DNA of 64,000 nt, taken from Arenicola marina. Lineage: Eukaryota > Annelida > Polychaeta > Arenicolidae. The notes below the pieces were generated by a model. The model was not told the DNA's origin, did not search any database, and saw only the letters and a program-made list of their open reading frames with translations. Of this stretch, positions 1 through 12,900 are shown one piece after another. How positions within the stretch are numbered: the stretch's first letter is position 1; every line of letters begins with the position of its first letter. The position numbers and the translations under genes are program-made. The stretch is from NCBI GenBank assembly GCA_964019135.1, contig OZ025255.1, forward strand, positions 43,120,811 to 43,184,810, read 5' to 3'.

Positions 1-2926
1 GGTGTACCGGTATAAATACAGAGGGATAACATCCCACAGACCTGGTGTACCGGTATATATACAGAGAGATAACATCCCACAGACCTGGTGTACCGGTATA
101 TATGCAGAGAGATAACATCCCACAGACCTGGTGTACCGGTATATATACAGGGAGATAACATCCAACAGACCTGGTGTACCGGTATATATGCAGAGAGATA
201 ACATCCCACAGACCTGGTGTACCGGTATATATACAGAGGGATAACATCCCACAGACCTGGTGTACCGGTATATATACAGAGAGATAACATCCCACAGACC
301 TGGTGTACCGGTATATATACAGGGAGATAACATCCAACAGACCTGGTGTACCGGTATATATACAGAGGGATAACATCCAACAGACCTGGTGTACCGGTAT
401 ATATACAGAGAGATAACATCCCACAGACCTGGTGTACCGGTATATATACAGAGAGATAACATCCCACAGACCTGGTGTACCGGTATATATACAGGGAGAT
501 AACATCCAACAGACCTGGTGTACCGGTATATATACAGAGAGATAACATCCCACAGACCTGTTGTATAGGTATATATACAGGGAGATAACATCCAACAGAC
601 CTGTTGTACCGGTATCTATACAGAGAGATAACATCCCACAGACCTGGTGTACCGGTATATATACAGAGAGATAACATCCCACAGACCTGGTGTACCGGTA
701 TATATACAGGGAGATAACATCCCACAGACCTGGTGTACCGGTATATATACAGAGAGATAACATCCCACAGACCTGGTGTACCGGTATATATACAGAGAGA
801 TAACATCCCACAGACCTGGTGTACCGGTATATATACAGGGAGATAACATCCCACAGACCTGGTGTACCGGTATATATACAGAGAGATAACATCCCACAGA
901 CCTGGTGTACCGGTATATATACAGAGAGATAACATCCCACAGACCTGGTGTACCGGTATATATACAGGGAGATAACATCCAACAGACCTGGTGTACCGGT
1001 ATATATACAGAGAGATAACATCCCACAGACCTGTTGTATAGGTATATATACAGGGAGATAACATCCAACAGACCTGTTGTACCGGTATCTATACAGAGAG
1101 ATAACATCCCACAGACCTGGCGTACCGGTATATAGACAGGGAGATAACACCCCACAGACCTGTTGTATAGGTATATATACAGAGAGATAACATCCCACAG
1201 ACCTGGTGTACCGGTATATATACAGAGAGATAACATCCCACAGACCTGTTGTATAGGTATCTATACAGAGGGATAACATCCCACAGACCTGGTGTACCGG
1301 TATATATACAGAGAGATAGCATCCCACAGACCTGGTGTACCGGTATATATACAGAGAGATAACATCCCACAGACCTGGTGTACCGGTATATATACAGAGA
1401 GATAACATCCCACAGACCTGGTGTACCGGTATATATACAGAGAGATAACATCCCACAGACCTGTTGTATAGGTATCTATACAGAGGGATAACATCCCACA
1501 GACCTGGTGTACCGGTATATATACAGCGAGATAACATCCCACAGACCTGTTGTATAGGTATCTATACAGAGAGATAACATCCCACAGACCTGGTGTACCG
1601 GTATATATACAGGGAGATAACATCCAACAGACCTGGTGTACCGGTATATATACAGAGAGATAACATCCCACAGACCTGTTGTATAGGTATATATACAGGG
1701 AGATAACATCCAACAGACCTGTTGTACCGGTATCTATACAGAGAGATAACATCCCACAGACCTGGTGTACCGGTATATAGACAGGGAGATAACACCCCAC
1801 AGACCTGTTGTATAGGTATATATACAGAGAGATAACATCCCACAGACCTGGTGTACCGGTATATATACAGAGAGATAACATCCCACAGACCTGTTGTATA
1901 GGTATCTATACAGAGGGATAACATCCCACAGACCTGGTGTACCGGTATATATACAGAGAGATAGCATCCCACAGACCTGGTGTACCGGTATATATACAGA
2001 GAGATAACATCCCACAGACCTGGTGTACCGGTATATATGCAGAGAGATAACATCCCACAGACCTGGTGTACCGATATATATACAGAGAGATAACATCCCA
2101 CAGACCTGGTGTACCGGTATATATACAGGGAGATAACATCCCACAGACCTGGTGTACCGGTATATATACAGAGAGATAGCATCCCACAGACCTGGTGTAC
2201 CGGTATATATACAGAGAGATAACATCCCACAGACCTGTTGTATAGGTATATATACAGAGAGATAACATCCCACAGACCTGGTGTACCGGTATATATAAAG
2301 AGAGATAACATCCCACAGACCTGGTGTACCGGTATATATACAGGGAGATAACATCCCACAGACCTGGTGTACCGATATATATACAGAGAGATAACATCCC
2401 ACAGACCTGGTGTACCGGTATATATACAGGGAGATAACATCCCACAGACCTGGTGTACCGGTATATATACAGAGAGATAGCATCCCACAGACCTGGTGTA
2501 CCGGTATATATACAGAGAGATAACATCCCACAGACCTGTTGTATAGGTATATATACAGAGAGATAACATCCCACAGACCTGGTGTACCGGTATATATAAA
2601 GAGAGATAACATCCCACAGACCTGGTGTACCGGTATATATACAGAGAGATAACATCCCACAGACCTGGTGTACCGGTATATATACAGAGAGATAGCATCC
2701 CACAGACCTGGTGTACCGGTATATATACAGAGAGATAACATCCCACAGACCTGTTGTATAGGTATATATACAGAGAGATAACATCCCACAGACCTGGTGT
2801 ACCGGTATTTATACAGAGTGATAACATCCAACAGACCTGGTGTACCGGTATATATACAGAGAGATAACATCCCACAGACCTGGTGTACCGGTTTCTTATA
2901 CAGAGAGATAGCATCCCACCGGATAG
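1..2926. repeat. 43-bp minisatellite, about 68 copies
   Basis: A head-to-tail array with a 43-bp unit containing GGTATATATACAGAGAGATA and CCCACAGACCTG. It runs from the window edge to about 2926, so it is probably longer. Variants recur at fixed sites: GGTGTACCGG or TTGTATAGG, AGAGAG or AGGGAG, CCCACAG or CCAACAG. Because 43 is not a multiple of 3, long minus-strand open frames cycle through all three frames. These are repeat artefacts with no start context or gene-like composition. I see no gene in it. Confidence 0.97.
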
Positions 2927-3989
2927 CGTGCTCAGATAAGATAAAATAAAATTTTATTTTACGTCAGTACACAGTGTTAAAAAAGATATCATTCGCACAT
3001 GCGCGTTATTTGCCGACAATGACAACCGTACAAGTAGATTGCTGTGTGACAGTGTAATAAATTAGATCCACCGCTAATGAAATGGTCGACAGATTTAACA
3101 ACTAGACGTTCAAGCAGAGCTTGAGAAGGGACGAAAATGGGAGTTTGGGGACTCATTCGACCATTTGAAGACCCATCGCCGCTTGCCCATTGGTTGTTCG
3201 GCCTGGCGTTCGAGATTATATCGCCCACTGAAAGCTGTAGCCAGGTCAAATTGCTGGCTGAAAGCGCAAATTAGCCCAAATTGGACCCCAAATATCGTCA
3301 TGTGCCGGACGAGCGCCATCTAACGGCTGCCGTTCAACGCGGGCTATTTTTCCAGGTCGAGGGCGTCGTTTAGAGTGAATACGTCTAAATCCCGACTTCC
3401 TACGTGTCCTTGGTCACGCCCTAATCGCTCTTCTCGGACTCGTCATCGCGGAATGACGGAGCCCCCTAGCGGCGGAACTAAGCGTGATAGGCTAAAAGCG
3501 AAGGCGGCTTCCATACCCAAGTCGACGTTTGCCCGTCTTTTGCAACCGGTCCCGAGTCTCTGGCGTCGCTATTAAGCGAACGGCGGCCATCGCAACCCCG
3601 AAAGAGTGCCGGTCCATATCGCCGTTGACTCATAATGGGAGCGTCGGCATGGAGGGGGGTGCACCTCTTGCGAGCGCTCTAGCGGCCAAACTAAGCGTCC
3701 TAGAGCAATTCTGAGGTGGTTTCGATCAGCATAGCTCACATTTTTCTCCCCGTTCATGCCAAATCTGGGCTCCCTAGCTCAAATATTGACCGAGTTATGG
3801 CCTTGCAAAGTTCAAAACGCCACTTGACACGTACGCTGAATATTGATTGGCCGATTACTCGAAAATCGTTCAGCATCCGGAAAAATCTGAGCGAGTACTG
3901 CGTCACCGCCTCTCCCTGACGAATACTCTCAAACAAACAGCGAATCTCTAGACCCGATATTAACGGAGTTACACGGGAAAATCTGTTTC

Positions 3990-4520
3990 GTGGCCTTGAC
4001 CTTGCTGTGACCTTGACCTTGGAAGCGTGACCTTGACCAATATAGTTATTCGTGCCCAATTACTGATGTCATGTATCTCGCCAGGTGACGCTTGTCTCAC
4101 TTGTAACCTTCACGGAGAAATTGAGACCATGTTCCCGCCAAAAGGCTGCCGTGGGATCCCATGTTAAACTTTGGGATTTTTTTGCAGAAGAACTATTCGG
4201 AGGATTTTCAAAATTGAAACACCGTATACAAGGTACCTGTGAACCCGATACGTGAATCAATTTTGAGCGTCACTAAGTAAAAACTGGGAACGCTATAGCG
4301 ATTTTGCCGATTTTTGGTCCTATCTTTCAATGATTAAGCGAATTTCGAAAAATTCCTGTGACCTTGACCTTTAACCTACATGGCCCATCTACGAACTTAG
4401 CCTGACGATTGCCATTCCGCATCTTTTTGTGAATTTGGAAGTCGATAGCTTAAGGCATTCGAAAGATAATGCGTTACGTTACAAACGGACAGACACACAT
4501 ACAGATTCACCGAACACACC
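3990..4520. repeat. Interspersed repeat with GTGACCTTGACC motifs
   Basis: TGACCTTGACC-type motifs cluster at 3992-4038 and recur at about 4360-4373. A stretch rich in CGGACAGACACAC follows at about 4483-4500. In my experience this combination is common in old interspersed repeats of marine invertebrates. No second copy is in the window, so family and boundaries are uncertain. Confidence 0.4.
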
Positions 4521-4524
4521 GACA

Positions 4525-4605
4525 TAAGACGAAAATTGGAAATTTTCGTCTTAAAGACACACCGAACACACCGACATAAGACGAAAATGGAAAATTTTCG
4601 TCTTA
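4525..4605. repeat. Two tandem perfect hairpins
   Basis: Two near-identical palindromes lie at 4525-4553 and 4577-4605. The first has 13-bp perfect arms (TAAGACGAAAATT) around a 3-nt loop. The second has 12-bp arms around a 5-nt loop. Each is preceded by the direct repeat ACCGAACACACCGACA, so the unit was duplicated with a 52-bp period. Confidence 0.85.
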
Positions 4606-5064
4606 ATAACTACGGTGGAAGTCTACACACCCACTCCTGGGTTTGAACGTCCTAATACGTTGTTATGTATGTTCTCCGTGTTCCGCATTATTCGTTCGGT
4701 TTGATATAACGCCCCACGCCATCGGTTAAGGTTTTACATGTACTCGGAGGAAGTGGGGGGGGGGGGGGTTGAGACGTTCGTGAGTCTCACAGCGTGATTC
4801 CCGGAGCACCAGGTAGGGAGCGTCTCTGGCAATCAGCATGAGACCCAACCCGGAAAGTGGAAGGAAAACTAAATTGTCTGCAATATAAATGACACGTCAG
4901 TGAGTTTACACGCCGTAAATAAGAGGCGGGCACCGGTTCACGACGGAGTAATATTCCACAGAGCACAAAAGGCAGAAACAAGAAACAAAACACGCAAGTG
5001 AAGCAATTCGTGGCACTTGCAATTGCATTTCTCGCCGGTCTTGTTGCGAAATCAACCCCTGGCC

Positions 5065-5520
5065 TGGGGTGTTGCCATGGGGTGGTGCCATGGGGTGATG
5101 TCATGTGGTGGTTTCATGGGTAATATCATGGGGTGGTGCCATGGGATGGTGTCATGGGGTGGTGCCATGGGATAGTGTCATGGGGTGGTGTCATGGGTGG
5201 GTGCCATGGGATGGTGACATGGGGTGGTGTCATGGCGTGGTTTCATGGGGTGGTGCCATGGGGGGATGTCATGTGGTGGTGTCATGGGTAATATCATGGG
5301 GTGGTATCATGGCGTGGTTTCATGGGGGTGCCATGGGGTGGTGCCATGGGATGGTGTCATGGGGTGGGGCCATGGGATGGTGTCATGGGGTGGTGTCATG
5401 GCGTGGTTTCATGGGGTGGTATCATGGCGTGGTGCCATGGGGCGGTGCCATGGGGTGGTGCCATGGGATGGTTTCATGGGGTGGTATCATGGCGTGGTCT
5501 CATGGGGGTGCCATGGGAGC
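5065..5520. repeat. 15-bp minisatellite (CATGGGGTGGTG)
   Basis: About 30 units of a 15-bp motif, CATGGGGTGGTGYC-like, with variants such as CATGGCGTGGTTT and CATGGGTAATAT. The period is a multiple of three, so all + frames stay open and encode a monotonous W/H/G/M pattern. This is a by-product of the repeat and not a gene. Confidence 0.93.
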
Positions 5521-6040
5521 CCGGGGGCGCGCAAACAAGACCACTATAAGAGGTAATCTGACGTCACTTCCACCCGTCGCCTCACGGCCCTTAGAATAAT
5601 GAGACTTAAAGGGATCAGTTGTCTAAGTGAAGAGGACACTGCCTCCCAAGTTATATGGGTAAACAAGGCGAGACCTAATCGTGTCTTTACAGAGTCCATG
5701 TGACTGAGATGAATCTCCGTCCCGGAATAATCGTGAGCAAAATATATATCGTCTAGACCGCAAAGGAAAAACTTGCTAGGGCCAGGACTTAAATAGCTGT
5801 TGCTCGACGGCACCCCAAAAACAGGTTAAACTATATAAAGTTGGGCCGAGGTGCCATGGTAACAGGCCATTGAGAAACATCAAACGGATCGAGACATCTC
5901 GGAATTTATTTTTTCGCAACCCTACACAAACAAATGCTGACGCTGGTTAACAAAACACACACGTATATATGCTTTGTAATCGGTAAACAGGCTAACTGGG
6001 AAGTTAAACCAGTGCTAGTCGGTTTAACCGTTACCCTTTG
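5521..6040. other. Intergenic, nothing recognised
   Basis: About 520 bp of unique-looking sequence between the 15-bp array and a SINE copy. No convincing open frame, RNA gene or repeat structure. Confidence 0.5.
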
Positions 6041-6054
6041 TTTGGTTAGTTGTT

Positions 6055-6295
6055 TGTATATTCAGGACGCTTTAACCCTTTTGGTCATATCGCCTCAATG
6101 GGAGAAGGAAGGGGTAGTGGAGCCATGTCCCCGGGGGTAACCCCCTACTCTTTGCGAAGAAGGACATGGGACCTTTATCCTTCGACCACACAGACATGGC
6201 CACAGCGGGGCTCGAACCATCGATCCACGTGCCGTTAGGCTCTCAGGTGACCAGAGCACTGAAAGCGAGCGCTACCGGGCCGGCGCACAGAACAC
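6055..6295 (-). mobile_element. tRNA-derived SINE, copy 1
   Basis: The segment is about 80-85% similar by eye to 54078-54320. Read on the minus strand it has a tRNA-like head with a B-box match, GGTTCGAGCCCC, at about 6206-6217, and a plausible A-box region near 6270. The tail towards 6055 is TTAAAGCGTCCTGAATAT. A Pol III-derived SINE is the simplest reading. It encodes no protein. Confidence 0.72.
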
Positions 6296-6915
6296 GTGGA
6301 CAAGGACACATCGGTTACTGGCTTACGGGTGAGAGCCATACAGAGAAGGCTTCAAATAGAACATAATCCAAATGTGGATATCTAAAAATCACGATGACAC
6401 CTTCTCAGATTAGGGAGCATTTCCAATACATAAAACATAAAAGTTAATCATATTAGTTACATGCATATATGCATGATTATCACACAAAAGTCGGTCGTGA
6501 TCCAGCATGGATATAATACTCTTCACGACAATCTTACTGATGGTAACAAGACACCAGCTCCAGTGAAAAGGTTTGTGTCATGAATCACGAGCGCGTACAA
6601 TAGTGAGTGAAGACCTGAATGTCATTCATGGTCGCCTGATTCCTCGATGATTTAAATATAGGTCAGTATGCCACACTGGACATATCAGGTTGAAGGCCGC
6701 ACAAATATCACATGAAATAAAGTAATGAAATCATTTGCAACCAACACAAAGTTAATATACGCATAAATATGGAATGAAACAAAAGTAATCATTCGCAATC
6801 AAGTTATTATAAGGTCAGCATAGGAAATCTAGACCTCTCTATGCACTATGAGGCCGTCTGGTTCTAACGAGGAGCTGATTTAATAGAATAGACTGGGTCA
6901 CTCACTACTCCATCG
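6296..6915. other. Intergenic, nothing recognised
   Basis: AT-rich sequence leading to the large satellite. The last ~70 bp before 6916 already contain diverged satellite-like pieces (CACTCACTACTCC, GATACGAAACCA). No gene seen. Confidence 0.5.
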
Positions 6916-9900
6916 GAAACGGCGGTGCTAAGATACGAAACCACATCACTGATTCCATACTCCTTAGACACGACGTCAATGAGATACGGAGCCATAACTC
7001 ACTGATTCCATACTCCTTAGATACGACGTCAATGAGATACGAGCCATAACTCACTGATTCCCTACTCCATAGACACGGCGTCAATGAGATACGGAGCCAT
7101 AACTCACTGATTCCCTACTCCTTAGACACGATGTCAATGGGATACGGAGCCATAACTCACTGATTCCATACTCCTTAGATACGACGTCAATGAGATACGG
7201 AGCCATAACTCACTGATTCCCTACAGCTTGAACATGACGTCAAAGAGATACGAGCCATAACTCACTGATCACTGCTACTTGGGCACGATGTTAATGAGAT
7301 ACGGAGCCATAACTCACTGATTCCCTACTCCTTGGGCACGATGTTAATGAGATACGGAGCCATAACTCACTGATTCCCTACTCCTTGGACACGATGTTAA
7401 TGAGATACGAGCCATAACTCACTGATTCCCTACTCCTTGGGCACGATGTTAATGAGATACGGAGCCATAACTCACTGATTCCCTACTCCTTGGACACGAT
7501 GTTAATGAGATACGGAGCCATAACTCACTGATTCCCTACTCCTTGGACACGATGTTAATGAGATACGGAGCCATAACTCACTGATTCCCTACTCCTTAGA
7601 CACGATGTCAATGGGATACGGAGCCATAACTCACTGATTCCATACTCCTTAGATACGACGTCAATGAGATACGGAGCCATAACTCACTGATTCCCTACAG
7701 CTTGAACATGACGTCAAAGAGATACGAGCCATAACTCACTGATCACTGCTACTTGGGCACGATGTTAATGAGATACGGAGCCATAACTCACTGATTCCCT
7801 ACTCTTTGGGCACGATGTTAATGAGATACGGAGCCATAACTCACTGATTCCCTACTCCTTGGACACGATGTTAATGAGATACGAGCCATAACTCACTGAT
7901 TCCCTACTCCTTGGGCACGATGTTAATGAGATACGGAGCCATAACTCACTGATTCCCTACTCCTTGGACACGATGTTAATGAGATACGGAGCCATAACTC
8001 ACTGATTCCCTACTCCTTGGACACGATGTTAATGAGATACGGAGCCATAACTCACTGATTCCCTACTCCTTGGACACGATGTTAATGAGATACGAGCCAT
8101 AACTCACTGATTCCCTACTCCTTGGGCACGATGTTAATGAGATACGAGCCATAACTCACTGATTCCCTACTCCTTGGACACGATGTTAATGAGATACGAG
8201 CCATAACTCACTGATTCCCTACTCCTTGGGCACGATGTTAATGAGATACGGAGCCATAACTCACTGATTCCCTACTCTTTGGACACGATGTTAATGAGAT
8301 ACGAGCCATAACTCACTGATTCCCTACTCCTTGGGCACGATGTTAATGAGATACGGAGCCATAACTCACTGATCCCCTACTCCTTGGACACGATGTTAAT
8401 GAGATACGAGCCATAACTCACTGATACCCTTCTACTTGGGCACGATGTTAATGAGATACGGAGCCATAACTCACTGATTCCCTACTCCTTGGACACGATG
8501 TTAATGAGATACGGAGCCATAACTCACTGATTCCCCACAGCTTGAACACAACGTCAAAGAGATACGAGCCATAACTCACTGATCTCTGCTACTTGGGCAC
8601 GATGTTAATGAGATACGGAGCCATAACTCACTGATTCCCTTCTACTTGGGCACGATGTTAATGAGATACGGAGCCATAACTCACTGATTCCCTACTCCTT
8701 GGACACGATGTTAATGAGATACGGAGCCATAACTCACTGATTCCCTACTCCTTGGACACGATGTTAATGAGATACGAGCCATAACTCACTGATTCCCTAC
8801 TCCTTGGGCACGATGTTAATGAGATACGGAGCCATAACTCACTGATTCCCTACTCCTTGGACACGATGTTAATGAGATACGAGCCATAACTCACTGATTC
8901 CCTACTCCTTGGGCACGATGTTAATGAGATACGGAGCCATAACTCACTGATTCCCTACTCCTTTGACACGATGTTAATGAGATACGAGCCATAACTCACT
9001 GATTCCCTACTCCTTGGGCACGATGTTAATGAGATACGGAGCCATAACTCACTGATTCCCTACTCCTTGGACACGATGATAATGAGATACGAGCCATAAC
9101 TCACTGATTCCCTACTCCTTGGGCACGATGTTAATGAGATACGGAGCCATAACTCACTGATTCCCTACTCCTTGGACACGATGTTATTGAGATACGAGCC
9201 ATAACTCACTGATTCCCAACTCCTTGGGCACGATGTTAATGACATACGAGCCATAACTCATTGATTCCCTACTCCTTGGGCACGATGTTAATGAGATACG
9301 GAGCCATAACTCACTGATTCCCTTCTACTTGGGCACGATGTTAATGAGATACGGAGCCATAACTCACTGATTCCCTACTCCTTGGGCACGATGTTAATGA
9401 GATACGAGCCATAACTCACTGATTCCCTTCTACTTGGGCACGATGTTAATGAGATACGGAGCCATAACTCACTGATTCCCTACTCCTTGGGCACGATGTT
9501 AATGAGATACGAGCCATAACTCACTGATTCCCTTCTACTTGGGCACGACGTTAATGAGATACGGAGCCATAACTCACTGATTCCCTACTCCTTGGGCACG
9601 ATGTTAATGAGATACGAGCCATAACTCACTGATTCCCTTCTACTTGGGCACGATGTTAATGAGATACGGAGCCATAAGTCACTGATTCCCTACTCCTTGG
9701 GCACGATGTTAATGAGATACGAGCCATAACTCACTGATACCCTTCTACTTGGGCACGATGTTAATGAGATACGGAGCCATAACTCACTGATTCCCTACTC
9801 CTTGGACACGATGTTAATGAGATACGGAGCCATAACTCACTGATTCCCCACAGCTTGAACACAACGTCAAAGAGATACGACCCATAACTCACTGATCTCT

Positions 9901-12900
9901 GCTACTTGGGCACGATGTTAATGAGATACGGAGCCATAACTCACTGATTCCCTTCTACTTGGGCACGATGTTAATGAGATACGGAGCCATAACTCACTGA
10001 TTCCCTACTCCTTGGACACGATGTTAATGAGATACGGAGCCATAACTCACTGATTCCCTACTCCTTGGACACGATGTTAATGAGATACGAGCCATAACTC
10101 ACTGATTCCCTACTCCTTGGGCACGATGTTAATGAGATACGGAGCCATAACTCACTGATTCCCTACTCCTTGGACACGATGTTAATGAGATACGAGCCAT
10201 AACTCACTGATTCCCTACTCCTTGGGCACGATGTTAATGAGATACGGAGCCATAACTCACTGATTCCCTACTCCTTTGACACGATGTTAATGAGATACGA
10301 GCCATAACTCACTGATCCCCTACTCCTTGGGCACGATGTTAATGAGATACGGAGCCATAACTCACTGATTCCCTACTCCTTGGACACGATGATAATGAGA
10401 TACGAGCCATAACTCACTGATTCCCTACTCCTTGGGCACGATGTTAATGAGATACGGAGCCATAACTCACTGATTCCCTACTCCTTGGACACGATGTTAA
10501 TGAGATACGAGCCATAACTCACTGATTCCCTACTCCTTGGGCACGATGTTAATGACATACGAGCCATAACTCACTGATTCCCTACTCCTTGGGCACGATG
10601 TTAATGAGATACGGAGCCATAACTCACTGATTTCCTTCTACTTGGGCACGATGTTAATGAGATACGGAGCCATAACTCACTGATTCCCTACTCCTTGGGC
10701 ACGATGTTAATGAGATACGAGCCATAACTCACTGATTCCCTTCTACTTGGGCACGATGTTAATGAGATACGGAGCCATAACTCACTGATTCCCTACTCCT
10801 TGGGCACGATGTTAATGAGATACGAGCCATAACTCACTGATTCCCTTCTACTTGGGCACGATGTTAATGAGATACGGAGCCATAACTCACTGATTCCCTA
10901 CTCCTTGGGCACGATGTTAATGAGATACGAGCCATAACTCACTGATTCCCTTCTACTTGGGCACGATGTTAATGAGATACGGAGCCATAACTCACTGATT
11001 CCCTACTCCTTGGGCACGATGTTAATGAGATACGAGCCATAACTCACTGATTCCCTTCTACTTGGGCACGATGTTAATGAGATACGGAGCCATAACTCAC
11101 TGATCCCCTACTCCTTGGACACGATGTTAATGAGATACGAACCATAACTCACTGATACCCTTCTACTTGGGCACGATGTTAATGAGATACGGAGCCATAA
11201 CTCACTGATTCCCTACTCCTTGGACACGATGTTAATGAGATACGGAGCCATAACTCACTGATTCCCTACAGCTTGAACACAACGTCAAAGAGATACGAGC
11301 CATAACTCACTGATCTCTGCTACTTGGGCACGATGTTAATGAGATACGGAGCCATAACTCACTGATTCCCTTCTACTTGGGCACGATGTTAATGAGATAC
11401 GGAGCCATAACTCACTGATTCCCTACTCCTTGGACACGATGTTAATGAGATACGGAGCCATAACTCACTGATTCCCTACTCCTTGGACACGATGTTAATG
11501 AGATACGAGCCATAACTCACTGATTCCCTACTCCTTGGGCACGATGTTAATGAGATACGGAGCCATAACTCACTGATTCCCTACTCCTTGGACACGATGT
11601 TAATGAGATACGAGCCATAACTCACTGATTCCCTACTCCTTGGGCACGATGTTAATGAGATACGGAGCCATAACTCACTGATTCCCTACTCCTTTGACAC
11701 GATGTTAATGAGATACGAGCCATAACTCACTGATTCCCTACTCCTTGGGCACGATGTTAATGAGATACGGAGCCATAACTCACTGATTCCCTACTCCTTG
11801 GACACGATGTTAATGAGATACGAGCCATAACTCACTGATTCCCTACTCCTTGGGCACGATGTTAATGAGATACGGAGCCATAACTCACTGATTCCCTACT
11901 CCTTGGACACGATGTTAATGAGATACGAGCCATAACTCACTGATTCCCTACTCCTTGGGCACGATGTTAATGAGATACGAGCCATAACTCACTGATTCCC
12001 TACTCCTTGGGCACGATGTTAATGAGATACGGAGCCATAACTCACTGATTCCCTACTCCTTGGGCACGATGTTAATGAGATACGAGCCATAACTCACTGA
12101 TTCCCTTCTACTTGGGCACGATGTTAATGAGATACGGAGCCATAACTCACTGATTCCCTTCTACTTGGACACGATGTTAATGAGATACGAGCCATAACTC
12201 ACTGATTCCCTACTCCTTGGGCACGATGTTAATGAGATACGAGCCATAACTCACTGATTCCCTTCTACTTGGGCACGATGTTAATGAGATACGGAGCCAT
12301 AACTCACTGATTCCCTACTCCTTGGACACGATGTTAATGAGATACGAGCCATAACTCACTGATTCCCTACTCCTTGGGCACGATGTTAATGAGATACGGA
12401 GCCATAACTCACTGATTCCCTACTCCTTGGACACGATGTTAATGAGATACGAGCCATAACTCACTGATTCCCTTCTACTTGGGCACGATGTTAATGAGAT
12501 ACGGAGCCATAACTCACTGATTCCCTACTCCTTGGGCACGATGTTAATAAGATACGGAGCCATAACTCACTGATTCCCTACTCCTTGGACACGATGTTAA
12601 TGAGATACGAGCCATAACTCACTGATTCCCTTCTACTTGGGCACGATGTTAATGAGATACGGAGCCATAACTCACTGATTCCCTACTCCTTGGGCACGAT
12701 GTTAATGAGATACGGAGCCATAACTCACTGATTCCCTACTCCTTGGACACGATGTTAATGAGATACGAGCCATAACTCACTGATTCCCTTCTACTTGGAC
12801 ACGATGTTAATGAGATACGGAGCCATAACTCACTGATTCCCTACTCCTTGGGCACGATGTTAATAAGATACGGAGCCATAACTCACTGATTCCCTACTCC

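Larger units (their letters stand above)
2927..5060. other. Intergenic, no gene seen
   Basis: About 2.1 kb without a convincing coding region; the short open frames show no family features. A T/A-rich stretch at 2935-2965 follows the first array. From about 3990 to 4540 the sequence looks like the tail of an interspersed repeat, with several GTGACCTTGACCTT motifs, followed by two hairpins. A poly-G run lies at about 4757-4769. Confidence 0.7.

Noticed and set aside
616-2914. Long minus-strand open frames (up to 450 codons) with MLSLCIYTGTPGLWDV-type repeats
   Set aside because: All three frames of the 43-bp array translate to the same cycling peptide. No splice sites, start context or flanking exon. 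Periodicity explains the open frames.
5105-5599. Plus-strand open frames of W/H/G/M repeats
   Set aside because: A 15-bp array keeps all + frames open. No coding features outside the repeat.
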